Below the pieces are notes generated by a model. It saw only the letters and a list, made by a program, of their open reading frames with translations, was not told the DNA's origin and searched no databases. Shown piece by piece: positions 32,070 through 40,333 of a stretch of DNA of 40,333 bases (position 1 is its first letter; every line of letters begins with the position of its first letter). The DNA comes from Pseudomonadota bacterium (GTDB lineage Bacteria > Pseudomonadota > Alphaproteobacteria > Micropepsales > Micropepsaceae), in assembly GCA_021804785.1 (NCBI GenBank), contig JAJZGY010000020.1, positions 1-40,333 on the forward strand. Direction: 5' to 3'. The translations under genes and the position numbers were made by a program.

Positions 32070-33257
32070 ATGGCCTATGTCGAGGGTCGGGTCGTGCATG
32101 ATGCCGATTCCCATCTCATGGAACTTGCTGACTGTCTGGACGACTATCTCGACCCCAAATTCCGCGCTGCATATGATGCCTTGCCCAAACTGAAGGACTG
32201 GCCGCGCGACGGTGCCTGGGCAAAGCGGGCCCGCGCCCAGCATGAGGACCCCAAATTTCTTGCCGGAGCACTCACCAACATCCTGACGCGCAAGAACTAT
32301 GAAGCACTGGGTGGGTTCATCGCCGCAGAACGCCCACGGGCGCTCGACGCACTGGGCTTTGCCAGCCAGCTCGTCTTCACCACCTGGAGCCTTGGCAATT
32401 TTGACCTGGACCGCAGCGACGTGGATCTCGCCTATGCCACCGCGTCGGCCCATAACCGCATGATGGCGGATTTCTGCAGCGTCGACCGGCGCCTTCTGCC
32501 CACCGCCTATATTCCGCTAGTGGAGCCGCACCGCACCTTGTCCTGTGCCCTTGAAGCCATCGCATTTGGCTGCAAGGCACTGACCTTGCCCTCTCGCTGC
32601 CCGCCCGGCCACGCGCCCAGCCATATCGGCTTTGAACCTTTGTGGGCACTGGCAGAGGAGTCCGGTCTGCCCATCCTCTTTCACGTCGGGAGTGAAGAAA
32701 AAATCAACCCGGACTATTTCAACAACGGCTTGCCGCGGGTGAAGGATTTTCATGGCGGCGAAGAAAATTTCACCTCGCTCAGCTACATGATGATCCCCCA
32801 TTCGGTCATGCTCACGCTCGCTGCGTTGATCTTCGATGGTGTGCTCGACCGTTTTCCCAAGCTCAAATTTGGCGCCATTGAATTGGGAGCGTCCTGGCTG
32901 CCAGGCTGGATGCGCTTCATGGACGCCGGTGCCAATGCCTTCCGCAAGGGCGAGGAACGTCTCCAGCAGCTCTCTCTCAGGCCCTCCGAATTCGTCCGCC
33001 GCCAGGTTCGTGTCACGCCCTATCCGCATGAGGATGCGGGCTGGATCATTGCCAATTCGGCGCCGGAGATCTGCCTGTTCTCCTCTGACTATCCCCACGT
33101 GGAAGGGGGACGTAATCCTCTGAAGCGCTTTGGCGAAACACTGCAGAACTGCCCGCAAGAATGGCTCGACGGGTTCTATTGTGACAATTTCATCGATCTG
33201 ATGGGCCATGGCATTGCCGCCGATCTGCGGCGGCCCAAGCGGCAGGCCACAGGCTGA
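32070..33257 (+). CDS. Amidohydrolase-2 family metal-dependent hydrolase/decarboxylase
   Basis: A 395-residue TIM-barrel protein of the ACMSD/LigW-like amidohydrolase-2 family. The N-terminal metal site is in VHDADSHLMEL (D-x-H pattern). A barrel His is in LPILFHVGSE, and the C-terminal Asp in FSSDYPHVEGGRNPLKRF. Members hydrolyse or decarboxylate ring-opened or aromatic acids with one Zn or Mn. The ATG at 32070 is six bases in from an upstream TTG and has GGGGAG at a good distance. It is followed after 80 bases by a thiolase gene, suggesting a shared catabolic role acting on CoA-linked ring products. The actual substrate is not predictable. Confidence 0.88.
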   Translation: MAYVEGRVVHDADSHLMELADCLDDYLDPKFRAAYDALPKLKDWPRDGAWAKRARAQHEDPKFLAGALTNILTRKNYEALGGFIAAERPRALDALGFASQLVFTTWSLGNFDLDRSDVDLAYATASAHNRMMADFCSVDRRLLPTAYIPLVEPHRTLSCALEAIAFGCKALTLPSRCPPGHAPSHIGFEPLWALAEESGLPILFHVGSEEKINPDYFNNGLPRVKDFHGGEENFTSLSYMMIPHSVMLTLAALIFDGVLDRFPKLKFGAIELGASWLPGWMRFMDAGANAFRKGEERLQQLSLRPSEFVRRQVRVTPYPHEDAGWIIANSAPEICLFSSDYPHVEGGRNPLKRFGETLQNCPQEWLDGFYCDNFIDLMGHGIAADLRRPKRQATG

Positions 33258-33337
33258 CGTCACGGCCGCTTGAAAGGGCGCACGCGGCGGCCCACAATAG
33301 CTCCTGCGCTATTTCTGGAACAGGCGGAGGAAGGCTC

Positions 33338-34540
33338 ATGGCATCGGGAATCAAAGACAAGGTTGCCATCATCGGTATGGGGTGCTCGAAATTTGGTGAG
33401 CGCTGGGATGTCGGCGCTGAAGAGCTGATGGTGGAAGCCTATCTGGAAGCCATGCAGGATGCCGGCGTGGAGACGAGCCAGATCCAGGCTGCGTGGTTCT
33501 CCACCGCCATGGACGAAGTTAACGTGGGCAAGGGCGGCACGCCGCTCTCGGTCGCACTGCGGCTGCCCAATATTCCGGTGACCCATGTTGAGAACTTCTG
33601 CGCCAGCGGTTCGGAAGCCTTCCGTGGCGCGGTCTATGCGGTTGCTGCCGGTGCCTGCGACATTGCCCTGGCACTTGGGGTCGAAAAGCTCAAGGACACC
33701 GGTTATGGCGGCCTGCCGCAGCGTGAACAGGGCACCCTCAATCCGCTGTGGAGCGCCAATGGGTCGGCGCCAGGAAATTTCGCGCAGCTGGCGTCCGCCT
33801 ATCGCGCCAAGCACCGCGTATCCAAGGATGAGCTGAAGCGGGCCATCGCCCATGTCTCGGTCAAAAGCCATGACAACGGCACCAAAAATCCCAAGGCGCA
33901 TCTGCGCAAGGCGATCAGCGAGGAAATGTGCCTCAATGCGCCGATGATTGCCGAGCCGCTCGGGCTGTTCGATTGCTGCGGCGTTTCCGATGGTGCGGCC
34001 TGCGCGATCGTCACCACCCCGGAAATTGCCAGGGCTCTTGGCAAGAAGAACCTCATCACCGTCAAGGCGCTGCAGCTAGCGCTCTCCAATGGTCTTGAGA
34101 GCCAGCATAATTCCTGGGACGGCAGCTATTTCCATACTGCACGCATCGCCGCCAAGCGCGCCTATGATGAAGCCGGCATCAAAAACCCGCGCGAAGAAGT
34201 CTCGATGATGGAAGTCCATGACTGCTTCTCGATCACCGAACTCGTCACCATGGAAGACCTCTTCATCTCCAAGGAAGGTCAAGGCTGGAAGGACGTGATG
34301 GACGGCTTCTACGACGCCGATGGCGAAGTGCCGTGCCAGATCGATGGCGGGCTCAAATGCTTTGGCCATCCCATCGGCGCCTCCGGCCTTCGCATGCTGT
34401 ATGAAATGTATCTGCAGCTGCAAGGCCGTGCCGCCGAGCGTCAGCTCAAGGATCCCAAGATCGGCCTTACCCATAATCTTGGCGGTGCACCGATGATGAA
34501 TGTCTGCTCGGTGGCGATCATCGGCGCCCTCGGCGCCTGA
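33338..34540 (+). CDS. Thiolase family protein (SCP2/acetyl-CoA acetyltransferase type)
   Basis: A 400-residue thiolase. Unlike the HMG-CoA-synthase-like neighbour it keeps the nucleophilic Cys (Cys88 in VENFCASGSEAFRGAVYA). Other marks are ALALGVEKLKDTGYGG, the catalytic-loop HDCFSITELVTMEDL, KCFGHPIGASGLRMLYEMY (general-base His) and GLTHNLGGAPM near the end. The pattern is that of SCP2-type (lipid-transfer) thiolases, which cleave 3-oxoacyl-CoA with bulky, often cyclic or branched, chains. The ATG follows GGAGGAAGG closely. It lies 80 bases after the amidohydrolase gene in the same direction, and a 24-bp perfect palindrome after its stop marks the end of the unit. Confidence 0.92.
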   Translation: MASGIKDKVAIIGMGCSKFGERWDVGAEELMVEAYLEAMQDAGVETSQIQAAWFSTAMDEVNVGKGGTPLSVALRLPNIPVTHVENFCASGSEAFRGAVYAVAAGACDIALALGVEKLKDTGYGGLPQREQGTLNPLWSANGSAPGNFAQLASAYRAKHRVSKDELKRAIAHVSVKSHDNGTKNPKAHLRKAISEEMCLNAPMIAEPLGLFDCCGVSDGAACAIVTTPEIARALGKKNLITVKALQLALSNGLESQHNSWDGSYFHTARIAAKRAYDEAGIKNPREEVSMMEVHDCFSITELVTMEDLFISKEGQGWKDVMDGFYDADGEVPCQIDGGLKCFGHPIGASGLRMLYEMYLQLQGRAAERQLKDPKIGLTHNLGGAPMMNVCSVAIIGALGA

Positions 34541-34548
34541 TGGCAAGG

Positions 34549-34572
34549 CTGCGGCCGGCATGCCGGCCGCAG
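34549..34572. terminator. Perfect 24-bp palindromic hairpin between convergent genes
   Basis: The half-site CTGCGGCCGGCA is followed directly by its exact reverse complement TGCCGGCCGCAG. It lies between the thiolase stop (34540) and the end of the convergent membrane protein gene (34580). It probably acts as a terminator in both directions, without a U-run. Confidence 0.6.
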
Positions 34573-34579
34573 ATCCTCC

Positions 34580-34948
34580 TTAGCGCCAGGTCGGCTCTGT
34601 ACGTTCCATGCGCGCACTCAGCTTGCGTGCCGTTGGACGACGTTCCACCTTGTCGGAATGAACACCAAACAGGCTGCCAAGTGCGGTAACAGCAGTCACC
34701 ATGACCCAGACCGCCAGCATGCCTGCAGCGACGGTTCCCACCGACCATTCGGCCATCATGAGGTCAAAGCGGACATAGGCGAGACTGCCGACGCCAATCA
34801 CGGCGATCAGATCGAGTGCGAAAACACAAAAGCCAAGCAACGCGGCAGTTGCCAGCGCGCTCCGGTCGGCTTTGGTCAGGGAAGATGACGAGAACATCGC
34901 AGGGCAGGAGCTTTCCGGTTTCGAGGAACTAACCGATGGACCGGCCAT
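34580..34948 (-). CDS. Small membrane protein of unknown function
   Basis: A protein of about 122 residues with two membrane helices (ALATAALLGFCVFALDLIAVIGVGSLAYV as a long one, quoted as LLGFCVFALDLIAVIGVG, and GTVAAGMLAVWVMVTAVTALGSLFG) and a basic C-terminal tail (RRPTARKLSARMER). The N-terminal 30 residues are Ser-rich. The ATG at 34948 has GGGAAC upstream; an internal ATG at 34897 would remove the Ser-rich leader. I do not recognise the family. It is flanked by a hairpin at the 3' end and by the convergent thiolase gene, and appears to be transcribed alone. Confidence 0.6.
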   Translation of the reverse strand: MAGPSVSSSKPESSCPAMFSSSSLTKADRSALATAALLGFCVFALDLIAVIGVGSLAYVRFDLMMAEWSVGTVAAGMLAVWVMVTAVTALGSLFGVHSDKVERRPTARKLSARMERTEPTWR

Positions 34949-35091
34949 GTGGTTCCCAGCGGGGCGCGGGCAGGACGCATCGGCGCGCGCAATCTAGCCA
35001 CGCTGCTTTTACAATGCCACAGCTCTGCGCGCTGCGTCGCAAAAGTAAAATTACAGCAATGTCGCTTCCCGGATAAGCCAGAATTTTCTGT

Positions 35092-36201
35092 CTAATAGAT
35101 TACAACACTGCGAATACTTTCACCCCGATGCATCAGGTCGAAGCCCGCATTGATGTCCTCGAGCGGCATAATATGGGTGATCAGGGGGTCAATGGCGATC
35201 TTGCCGTTCATGTACCAGTCGACAATGCGCGGCACGTCGCTGCGTCCGCGCGCCCCGCCAAAGGCTGAGCCCTTCCACACCCGGCCGGTGACCAGCTGAA
35301 ATGGTCGCGTTGAAATTTCCTGACCGGCGCCGGCCACTCCGATGATGATGCTCTGGCCCCAGCCGCGGTGACAGCATTCGAGCGCCTGGCGCATGGTTGC
35401 AACATTGCCGATACATTCGAAGGAGTAGTCGGCACCGCCGTCGGTCAGTTCGATCAGATGCGCGACGAGATCGCCTTTGACGGTCTTGGGATTGACGAAA
35501 TGGGTCATCCCGAACCTGCGGGCGATGGCGACGCGGCCAGGATTGATGTCCACGCCGATGATCTTGTCGGCGCCGACCATGCGTGCGCCCTGGATCACGT
35601 TGAGTCCAATTCCACCCAGGCCGAAAACCACGACATTGGCGCCCGCTTCCACTTTGGCGGTAAAGAGCACCGCCCCGATACCCGTAGTAACGCCGCAGCC
35701 GATGTAACAGACCTTGTCGAAGGGCGCATCGCTGCGGATTTTGGCCAGCGCGATTTCCGGCATCACCGTCCAGTTCGAAAAGGTCGAGCAGCCCATATAG
35801 TGTAGTATGGGTTTGCCCTTGAAGGAGAAGCGCGAGGTGCCGTCCGGCATCACGCCCTTGCCCTGGGTAGCACGAATGGCCGTGCACAGATTGGTCTTGT
35901 GGCTGGTGCAGCTTTTGCACTGGCGACATTCCGGGGTGTAGAGCGGGATGACATGATCGCCTGGCTTCAAGGTGGTGACGCCAGCCCCCACGTCCCGCAC
36001 GACACCGGCACCCTCATGTCCCAGAATGACCGGAAAGGCGCCTTCCGGATCGGCGCCACTGCGTGTGAACTCGTCAGTATGACAGATGCCGGTCGCCATG
36101 ATTTCAACCAGCACCTCGCCAGCCTTGGGACCTTCGAGATCGACCATTTCGAGCTCAAGTGGCTTGCCGGCCTCGAAGGCAATAGCGGCGCGGGTTTTCA
36201 T
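35092..36201 (-). CDS. adhC: Class III alcohol dehydrogenase / S-(hydroxymethyl)glutathione dehydrogenase
   Basis: A 369-residue zinc-dependent dehydrogenase of the class III (FrmA/AdhC) type, which oxidises S-(hydroxymethyl)glutathione formed from formaldehyde and can reduce S-nitrosoglutathione. The catalytic zinc region [10 protein letters not shown] and GHEGAGVV is followed by the four structural cysteines in [16 protein letters not shown]. The nucleotide site is [21 protein letters not shown], with VDINPGR after it. The C-terminus [24 protein letters not shown] is typical. The ATG at 36201 is preceded by GGGAGATG. It is separated by about 145 bases from the upstream DUF6285 gene, so it may be read from its own promoter or as part of the recG transcript. 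The link to the NO-stress locus is only through known GSNO reduction. Confidence 0.94.
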   Translation of the reverse strand: MKTRAAIAFEAGKPLELEMVDLEGPKAGEVLVEIMATGICHTDEFTRSGADPEGAFPVILGHEGAGVVRDVGAGVTTLKPGDHVIPLYTPECRQCKSCTSHKTNLCTAIRATQGKGVMPDGTSRFSFKGKPILHYMGCSTFSNWTVMPEIALAKIRSDAPFDKVCYIGCGVTTGIGAVLFTAKVEAGANVVVFGLGGIGLNVIQGARMVGADKIIGVDINPGRVAIARRFGMTHFVNPKTVKGDLVAHLIELTDGGADYSFECIGNVATMRQALECCHRGWGQSIIIGVAGAGQEISTRPFQLVTGRVWKGSAFGGARGRSDVPRIVDWYMNGKIAIDPLITHIMPLEDINAGFDLMHRGESIRSVVIY

Positions 36202-36346
36202 GGGGCATCTCCCTCAGCTTTCGCCGTTTCACCTAGCAAGGAGAGCGCCCGCAAAGCAAACGGAGCGACAGCCAGGTCAGCGCGCAGGACGCGGGGGGAA
36301 GCAGGGCAGGGGCACCCTACAGCCGGGTCTTGACGCGGCCGCTCGC

Positions 36347-36715
36347 TCAGGAGCCCGCCGCTTTGCCCCCGGTATAGCCCGGTTGGTCGATGGCGATCTT
36401 GTCTGTGATTGTGGCTTCGAGATGGGCCGTAAGACGTGGATCATCGAGCGCGATCTCACCCTCACGGATCATGCGGCACAGAAGGCGATTGAGCTCCTCG
36501 CGCGAGCCTTTGCCTCCGGTCAAGGCCGTCAGCCTGGCCGCTTCGCGGTTGAAGGCCGTTGGGCCCTCGGCAAGTTCACGGGCAACGATGCCAAGCGCAT
36601 TGGCTGCAACGCGGGCGTGAAAGCGGGTATGGCCTTTGAGCTCGGGCAGGGCGCGCTGTTCCAGGAAATTGCGCACGGCCTCTACCAGTTCCAGGACCGA
36701 AGGTTGGTCCATCAT
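36347..36715 (-). CDS. DUF6285 protein, partner of the phosphotransferase
   Basis: A 122-residue helical protein resembling the DUF6285 family, which in alphaproteobacteria and actinobacteria sits next to ACAD10-like phosphotransferase genes. The sequence has ELVEAVRNFLEQRALPELKGHTRFHARVAANALGIVARELAEG (quoted as TRFHARVAANALGIVARE) and ends in LEATITDKIAIDQPGYTGG. There is no signal or membrane helix. The ATG at 36715 (or 36712) follows the phosphotransferase stop by two bases and has a GGGGAGC site inside that gene, so the two are coupled. Its role is unknown; it may be a subunit or regulator of the kinase-like partner. Confidence 0.82.
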   Translation of the reverse strand: MMDQPSVLELVEAVRNFLEQRALPELKGHTRFHARVAANALGIVARELAEGPTAFNREAARLTALTGGKGSREELNRLLCRMIREGEIALDDPRLTAHLEATITDKIAIDQPGYTGGKAAGS

Positions 36716-36717
36716 GA

Positions 36718-37704
36718 TCAAAGCTCCCCGTGCAGGATCATGCGAACCAGATCCCATTGTGTTTCAGAGGCACGCCGGCCGATCGTGGCCCGTTCCACCG
36801 AGCCATCGCTGCGGAACCCCTGGTACATCGTCATGCACATGATCCCCCATTTGAGCGAGCCGTAGACAATCCAGGGTTTGACATCTTCGATCGTGAAGGC
36901 ACGTTCGCCGCTCGTGGCATAGGCTTTGAGAAGGTCGGCGAGCTGGCCGAAACCGCCAACCGGTCGGGCTGTGACGCCAAAGCGCCAGGAGCGGGTGCAG
37001 ATCCAGCCCAAATCCTCCAGGGGATCGCCCAGATGGGTGAGCTCCCAGTCCAGTACCGCTTCAAGCCCCAGGGGTGAGATGAGAAGATTGCCATGGCGGA
37101 AATCACCATGGACGAGGGCGATCTCGGCCGGTGGCTTCAGGCGCGGCTCGAGCCAGCGAAACGCCATCTCGAATACGGGGTCAGGATGATCATAGGCGTC
37201 ATAGATGGCGCGATAGCGCGCCAGCTGGGTCGGGCCATCCACCGTCGGGAGCACTGCCGCGAGGGCCCGTGTCTCGACCCTGTGGATGCGTGCGAGCTCC
37301 TGGCCACAGGCCGCAGCAAGTTGCGGGCGGATAACGGCGAATTCGTCCTCGCGCAGGATCTTGCGGGCGATGGTCTCGCCCTCAAGACGGTCCATCACAT
37401 AGCCCTGACCGGCGCCGTCCTCTTCCTTGAGCACATAGCGCACACGCGGCACCTTGCCACCCGCCTCGCGCACCGTCTCAATGACGATGGCCTCGGTGGC
37501 AAGAGGCACCGCGGTGGGGGAGGAATGCCCGCCAGGAGCCCGGCGCAGGATGAGACGCTCCGCCGCGCCAGCGACCTCGGCATCGAGCGCCCAGGTTTCC
37601 TGGCTCGCGCCTCCCGACAGGCGCACCGCATCGGTGATCTGACTAAAACCCGGCCAGGCTCGGGCCAGTGCCCGGCTCAGGGGCTGGAAAAATTCAGCTT
37701 TCAT
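36718..37704 (-). CDS. Phosphotransferase family protein (APH-fold, ACAD10-like)
   Basis: A 328-residue aminoglycoside-phosphotransferase-fold protein of the ACAD10/FadE36-like group. The N-lobe has ITDAVRLSGGASQETWALDA (Gly-rich loop) and LILRRAPGG (Lys replaced within LRR). The catalytic loop is LVHGDFRHGNLLIS with HGD, and the metal-binding motif is AVLDWELTHLGDPLEDLGW with DWE. ACAD10-type kinases phosphorylate 4-hydroxyacyl-CoA before its dehydration, so the gene suits the CoA-linked catabolic set here. An antibiotic kinase role is less likely given the neighbours. It starts 33 bases after recG on the same strand and is coupled to the DUF6285 gene. Confidence 0.9.
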   Translation of the reverse strand: MKAEFFQPLSRALARAWPGFSQITDAVRLSGGASQETWALDAEVAGAAERLILRRAPGGHSSPTAVPLATEAIVIETVREAGGKVPRVRYVLKEEDGAGQGYVMDRLEGETIARKILREDEFAVIRPQLAAACGQELARIHRVETRALAAVLPTVDGPTQLARYRAIYDAYDHPDPVFEMAFRWLEPRLKPPAEIALVHGDFRHGNLLISPLGLEAVLDWELTHLGDPLEDLGWICTRSWRFGVTARPVGGFGQLADLLKAYATSGERAFTIEDVKPWIVYGSLKWGIMCMTMYQGFRSDGSVERATIGRRASETQWDLVRMILHGEL

Positions 37705-37736
37705 GTCGCCACCAAATCACGAACCGAGCCCGGCAT

Positions 37737-39824
37737 CTATCCTGTCGTTAGGTAACGGGCCGCTTCGTCACGACCAAAAAGATATAGTAGTACTCTGAGG
37801 GCGGTGCCGCGCGCTGATTTCAGCTGCGGGTCCTTGGCGTAGATGAGCCGTGCATCATCATGGGCCGCAGCCAGAAGCTCGCCATGGACAGGAAGCTCGG
37901 CGAGCCGGAAGTCTGCGAGTCCGCTCTGGCGGACCCCGAGGAGTTCGCCGGCACCGCGCAGGCGCAGATCTTCTTCGGCAATGACGAAGCCGTCATCGCT
38001 CTCGCGCAGCACCTTGAGGCGCTGCCGCGCGATCTCGCCTAAAGGTCCATGATAGACAAGAAGGCAGGTCGACTTACCACTGCCCCGACCCACGCGCCCA
38101 CGCAGCTGATGCAGTTGCGCAAGACCAAAACGTTCGGCGTGCTCCACTACCATGATGGTGGCCTGCGGAACATCGACACCGACTTCGATCACGGTGGTGG
38201 CGACAACGAGCTTGATCTCTCCAGATTTGAAAGCCGCCATGGTGGCGTCGCGTTCGGCTGTTTTCAGACGGCCATGGACAAGGCCAACCGTTGCAGCGCC
38301 GAGGGCGTTCTTGAGCATGGCATAGCGCGCCTCTGCGGCGGCAAGGTCGCTGTTTTCCGATTCTTCAATCAGGGGGCATACCCAGTAAGCTCGCGCACCG
38401 GCGGTGATGGCACGCCGCAGATGACTGACGACTTCATCCAGACGCTCGGCACTCAGAACGCGCGTATCGACCGGCTTTCGCCCCGGTGGCCGGCCCGTCA
38501 GCCGCGTTACATCCATGTCGCCATAGGCGGTCAGGGCAAGGGTGCGCGGAATGGGGGTTGCCGTCATCACCAGCACATCGACCGGCGCATGGCCCTTGCC
38601 CTGCAGCTGCATGCGCTGATGTACGCCGAAGCGATGCTGCTCATCGATGACCGCAAGGCCAAGATCAGCGAACGCGACCTCCTCGCTGAAGAGCGCATGG
38701 GTTCCGACCACGATGTCAATGTCCTGGCTCTTGAGCGCGGACAAAAGCGTATGGCGGGCGGCACCGCGTTCCCGGCCGGTGAGCAGGGCAAGCCGTATTC
38801 CGGCCGCCTGTGCCATTGCTGCCAGCGCACCCATGTGCTGACGGGCGAGCAGTTCGGTCGGCGCCATGAAGGCGCCCTGCATGCCGGCTTCGACCGCGCT
38901 CAGCAGCGCCAGCATCGCAATCACCGTCTTGCCCGATCCAACATCTCCCTGCAGAAGCCGCAGCATGCGTAAGGGCGAAGCCATGTCGGCGTCGATTTCG
39001 GCGGTAGCGGCCAGCTGCGCTGGCGTCAGTGAAAACGGCAGGGCCGCAACGGCCTTGCGGCGTAGCCGGCCATCACCCACCACCACCCGTCCTTTGCGAC
39101 CACGCAGCCGCTCCCGCATCATGATGAGTGCCAGCTGATTGGCGAGAAGTTCGTCATAGGCAAGCCTGGCACGTGCCGGCGTCAGCGCTGACAGCTCGGC
39201 TTCTCCCCGTGGCGCATGCAGCGCCGCGAGCGCTTCATTGAAGCTGGTCCAGCCACGCGCGCGGAGGAAATGCGCATCATTCCATTCTGGCAACTGTGGT
39301 ACGCGTTCCAGTGCAGCGCGCACGGCTCGTCCCATGATCTTTTGGGAAAGCCCTTCTGTCAGCCGATAGACAGGCTCGATCGCAGGCATCGTCGCCGCCT
39401 CGTTCACGCTCAGCACATAATCGGGATGGGCCATCTGCACCCGACCATTAAAGTGCTCAACGCGCCCGGAGATCACGCGGGTCTGGCTCGGCGGCAATTG
39501 CCGTTCGATATAGTCCTTGTGCGGATGAAAGTAGACAAGGTCAATGGTGCCGCTGTCATCAGTGCAACGCACGCGCATGGGCTGCCGGCGGTCGCGCGCG
39601 GGTAGATGGGACTGCACCGTCACAGTGAGCGTGGCGATGCGTCCAGGTTCTGCTGCGGCAATGCTAGGCCGATACCTGCGGTCGATGACACCCACCGGCG
39701 GGGCAAAGATGAGATCGACGAGACGAGGGCCGGCCGCCTTGGCGATCAGCCTTTCAAATTTGGGGCCGATGCCCGCAAGGCTGCGGGACTCGGCAAAGAG
39801 GGGAAACAGAATCGCAGGGCGCAT
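37737..39824 (-). CDS. recG: ATP-dependent DNA helicase RecG
   Basis: A 695-residue branch-migration helicase that rescues stalled forks and processes Holliday junctions. The N-terminal wedge/OB domain (about 60-150) includes VRCTDDSGTIDLVYFH. The helicase motifs follow in order: GDVGSGKT (Walker A), VIDEQHRFG (DEQH), TATPIPRTL (motif III), VVATTVIEVGVDVPQAT, and QLRGRVGRGS. The TRG region and C-terminus (EDLRLRGAGELLGVRQSGL) are intact. The ATG at 39824 is preferred over an adjacent GTG at 39827. In many alphaproteobacteria recG lies next to sdhE and mfd, but neither is visible here; instead a phosphotransferase gene follows. Confidence 0.96.
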   Translation of the reverse strand: MRPAILFPLFAESRSLAGIGPKFERLIAKAAGPRLVDLIFAPPVGVIDRRYRPSIAAAEPGRIATLTVTVQSHLPARDRRQPMRVRCTDDSGTIDLVYFHPHKDYIERQLPPSQTRVISGRVEHFNGRVQMAHPDYVLSVNEAATMPAIEPVYRLTEGLSQKIMGRAVRAALERVPQLPEWNDAHFLRARGWTSFNEALAALHAPRGEAELSALTPARARLAYDELLANQLALIMMRERLRGRKGRVVVGDGRLRRKAVAALPFSLTPAQLAATAEIDADMASPLRMLRLLQGDVGSGKTVIAMLALLSAVEAGMQGAFMAPTELLARQHMGALAAMAQAAGIRLALLTGRERGAARHTLLSALKSQDIDIVVGTHALFSEEVAFADLGLAVIDEQHRFGVHQRMQLQGKGHAPVDVLVMTATPIPRTLALTAYGDMDVTRLTGRPPGRKPVDTRVLSAERLDEVVSHLRRAITAGARAYWVCPLIEESENSDLAAAEARYAMLKNALGAATVGLVHGRLKTAERDATMAAFKSGEIKLVVATTVIEVGVDVPQATIMVVEHAERFGLAQLHQLRGRVGRGSGKSTCLLVYHGPLGEIARQRLKVLRESDDGFVIAEEDLRLRGAGELLGVRQSGLADFRLAELPVHGELLAAAHDDARLIYAKDPQLKSARGTALRVLLYLFGRDEAARYLTTG

Positions 39825-40182
39825 CACGGCCCAGAATACAGGACGAGCAATGACATCGACAATTGCGGGCTGTCAGCCGGCGGTCGTCACAAAAAGCCGC
39901 GGCATTGCCGCAGATCCGCATGGCTGTGGTGCCGTACGCTATCGCCCAGGCTATCGGCTAGCACCGTGATGGAGCAGACAACGCCATAAAGGCCACTTTA
40001 TCTGCTCGCCTCGAAATGGTTTGTGCGCGCGCTTTGACCGCCTGCCGCGTCGCGGCCTTTGCACCGTTGTGGCGGCTAAACCGGGCCGCGGGAGCACGCG
40101 TCACTGGGATCTGCTGGCTGTCGCGCCAGGGGCGCGGATGCGGGCGATGCCGGACATCGGATCAGTGTTCTGGGGGATACTG
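39825..40182. other. Gap upstream of recG
   Basis: About 360 bases with no recognisable gene on either strand. The promoter of recG should be here. The sdhE and mfd genes, often placed on the opposite strand here, are not present within the window. No RNA gene found. Confidence 0.4.
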
Positions 40183-40317
40183 ATGGACGAACCATGGCTT
40201 ACACGGCTGAGGCCGGGCGATTATTCGGGCGTTCAGGCCTGGGCCGAGGACATGCGCCAACGCGCTACTGGAATGTCAAACGCCAAATGGCTATATCGCA
40301 GCCATGAACGGCTCTGA
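40183..40317 (+). CDS. Short unidentified ORF near the right edge
   Basis: A 44-codon frame (MDEPWLTRLRPGD at the start, WAEDMRQRATGMSNAKW in the middle) within a longer open frame beginning at 40021. The acidic and aromatic residues look somewhat protein-like, but there is no family, no strong ribosome site and the window ends just after it. It may be spurious. Confidence 0.2.
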   Translation: MDEPWLTRLRPGDYSGVQAWAEDMRQRATGMSNAKWLYRSHERL

Positions 40318-40333
40318 TCTCGACGATGCGCCT

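Noticed and set aside
1-40333. Search for CRISPR arrays, tRNA/rRNA genes, transposases, phage genes and toxin-antitoxin pairs
   Set aside because: No spaced direct repeats, cloverleaf sequences, transposase motifs or typical terminal repeats were recognised by eye.

Overview
This window looks like a piece of an alphaproteobacterial chromosome with high GC. The support is the protein families present: DUF445, DUF992, DUF6285 and DUF6306 proteins, a Csu-type pilus locus, a class III alcohol dehydrogenase and an NsrR/NnrS nitrosative-stress locus. I cannot fix the order or genus, and no rRNA, tRNA, CRISPR array, phage or insertion sequence was recognised. Genes are densely packed, often overlapping by 1-4 bases (TGATG or ATGA), with a few non-coding gaps of 370-740 bases.

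Layout. (1) 0.3-4.8 kb: envelope and housekeeping genes, namely a DUF445 membrane protein, a cardiolipin synthase-like phospholipase D, a divergent endonuclease/exonuclease/phosphatase-fold protein and a SAM methyltransferase. (2) 4.9-9.4 kb, minus strand: a Csu-type chaperone-usher pilus operon (major pilin, chaperone, usher, second SCPU pilin, short pilin-like protein). Its upstream region has three tandem 10-bp repeats and a G10 tract. (3) 10.8-15.1 kb: an RND efflux pair (lipoprotein adaptor and permease) with no outer-membrane factor or regulator beside it. (4) 15.3-19.9 kb: a nitric-oxide/nitrosative-stress locus. An NsrR-like Rrf2 regulator and a nitronate monooxygenase-DUF6306 fusion run rightward. 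A chimeric gene (start of a group III truncated haemoglobin joined in frame to the C-terminal part of a NorB-type NO reductase), NnrS and a small membrane protein run leftward. Two 25-bp operator-like palindromes lie between the two arms. (5) 19.9-24.1 kb: DUF488 protein, ClC channel with CBS domains under a perfect 25-bp palindrome, a small membrane protein and an NmrA/isoflavone-reductase-like protein. (6) 24.1-37.7 kb: mainly CoA-linked catabolism (acyl-CoA dehydrogenase, HMG-CoA-synthase-like/DUF35 protein, amidohydrolase, SCP2-type thiolase, class III alcohol dehydrogenase, DUF6285 protein and an ACAD10-like phosphotransferase). Interspersed are galU, a frameshifted ABM-family monooxygenase, a DUF992 protein and a GNAT-histone-deacetylase fusion. 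(7) 37.7-39.8 kb: recG, followed by about 500 bases where I recognise nothing.

Most notable points: the globin-NorB chimera, which lacks haem-copper ligands yet keeps its reading frame and sits under apparent NsrR control; the NsrR-linked nitronate monooxygenase-DUF6306 fusion; an HMG-CoA-synthase-fold protein without the nucleophilic cysteine but with a fused DUF35 domain, which suggests aldolase-like or other non-Claisen chemistry; the acetyltransferase-deacetylase fusion; and the repeat and homopolymer structure upstream of the pilus operon. All functional statements come from reading motifs by eye; no database search was run.
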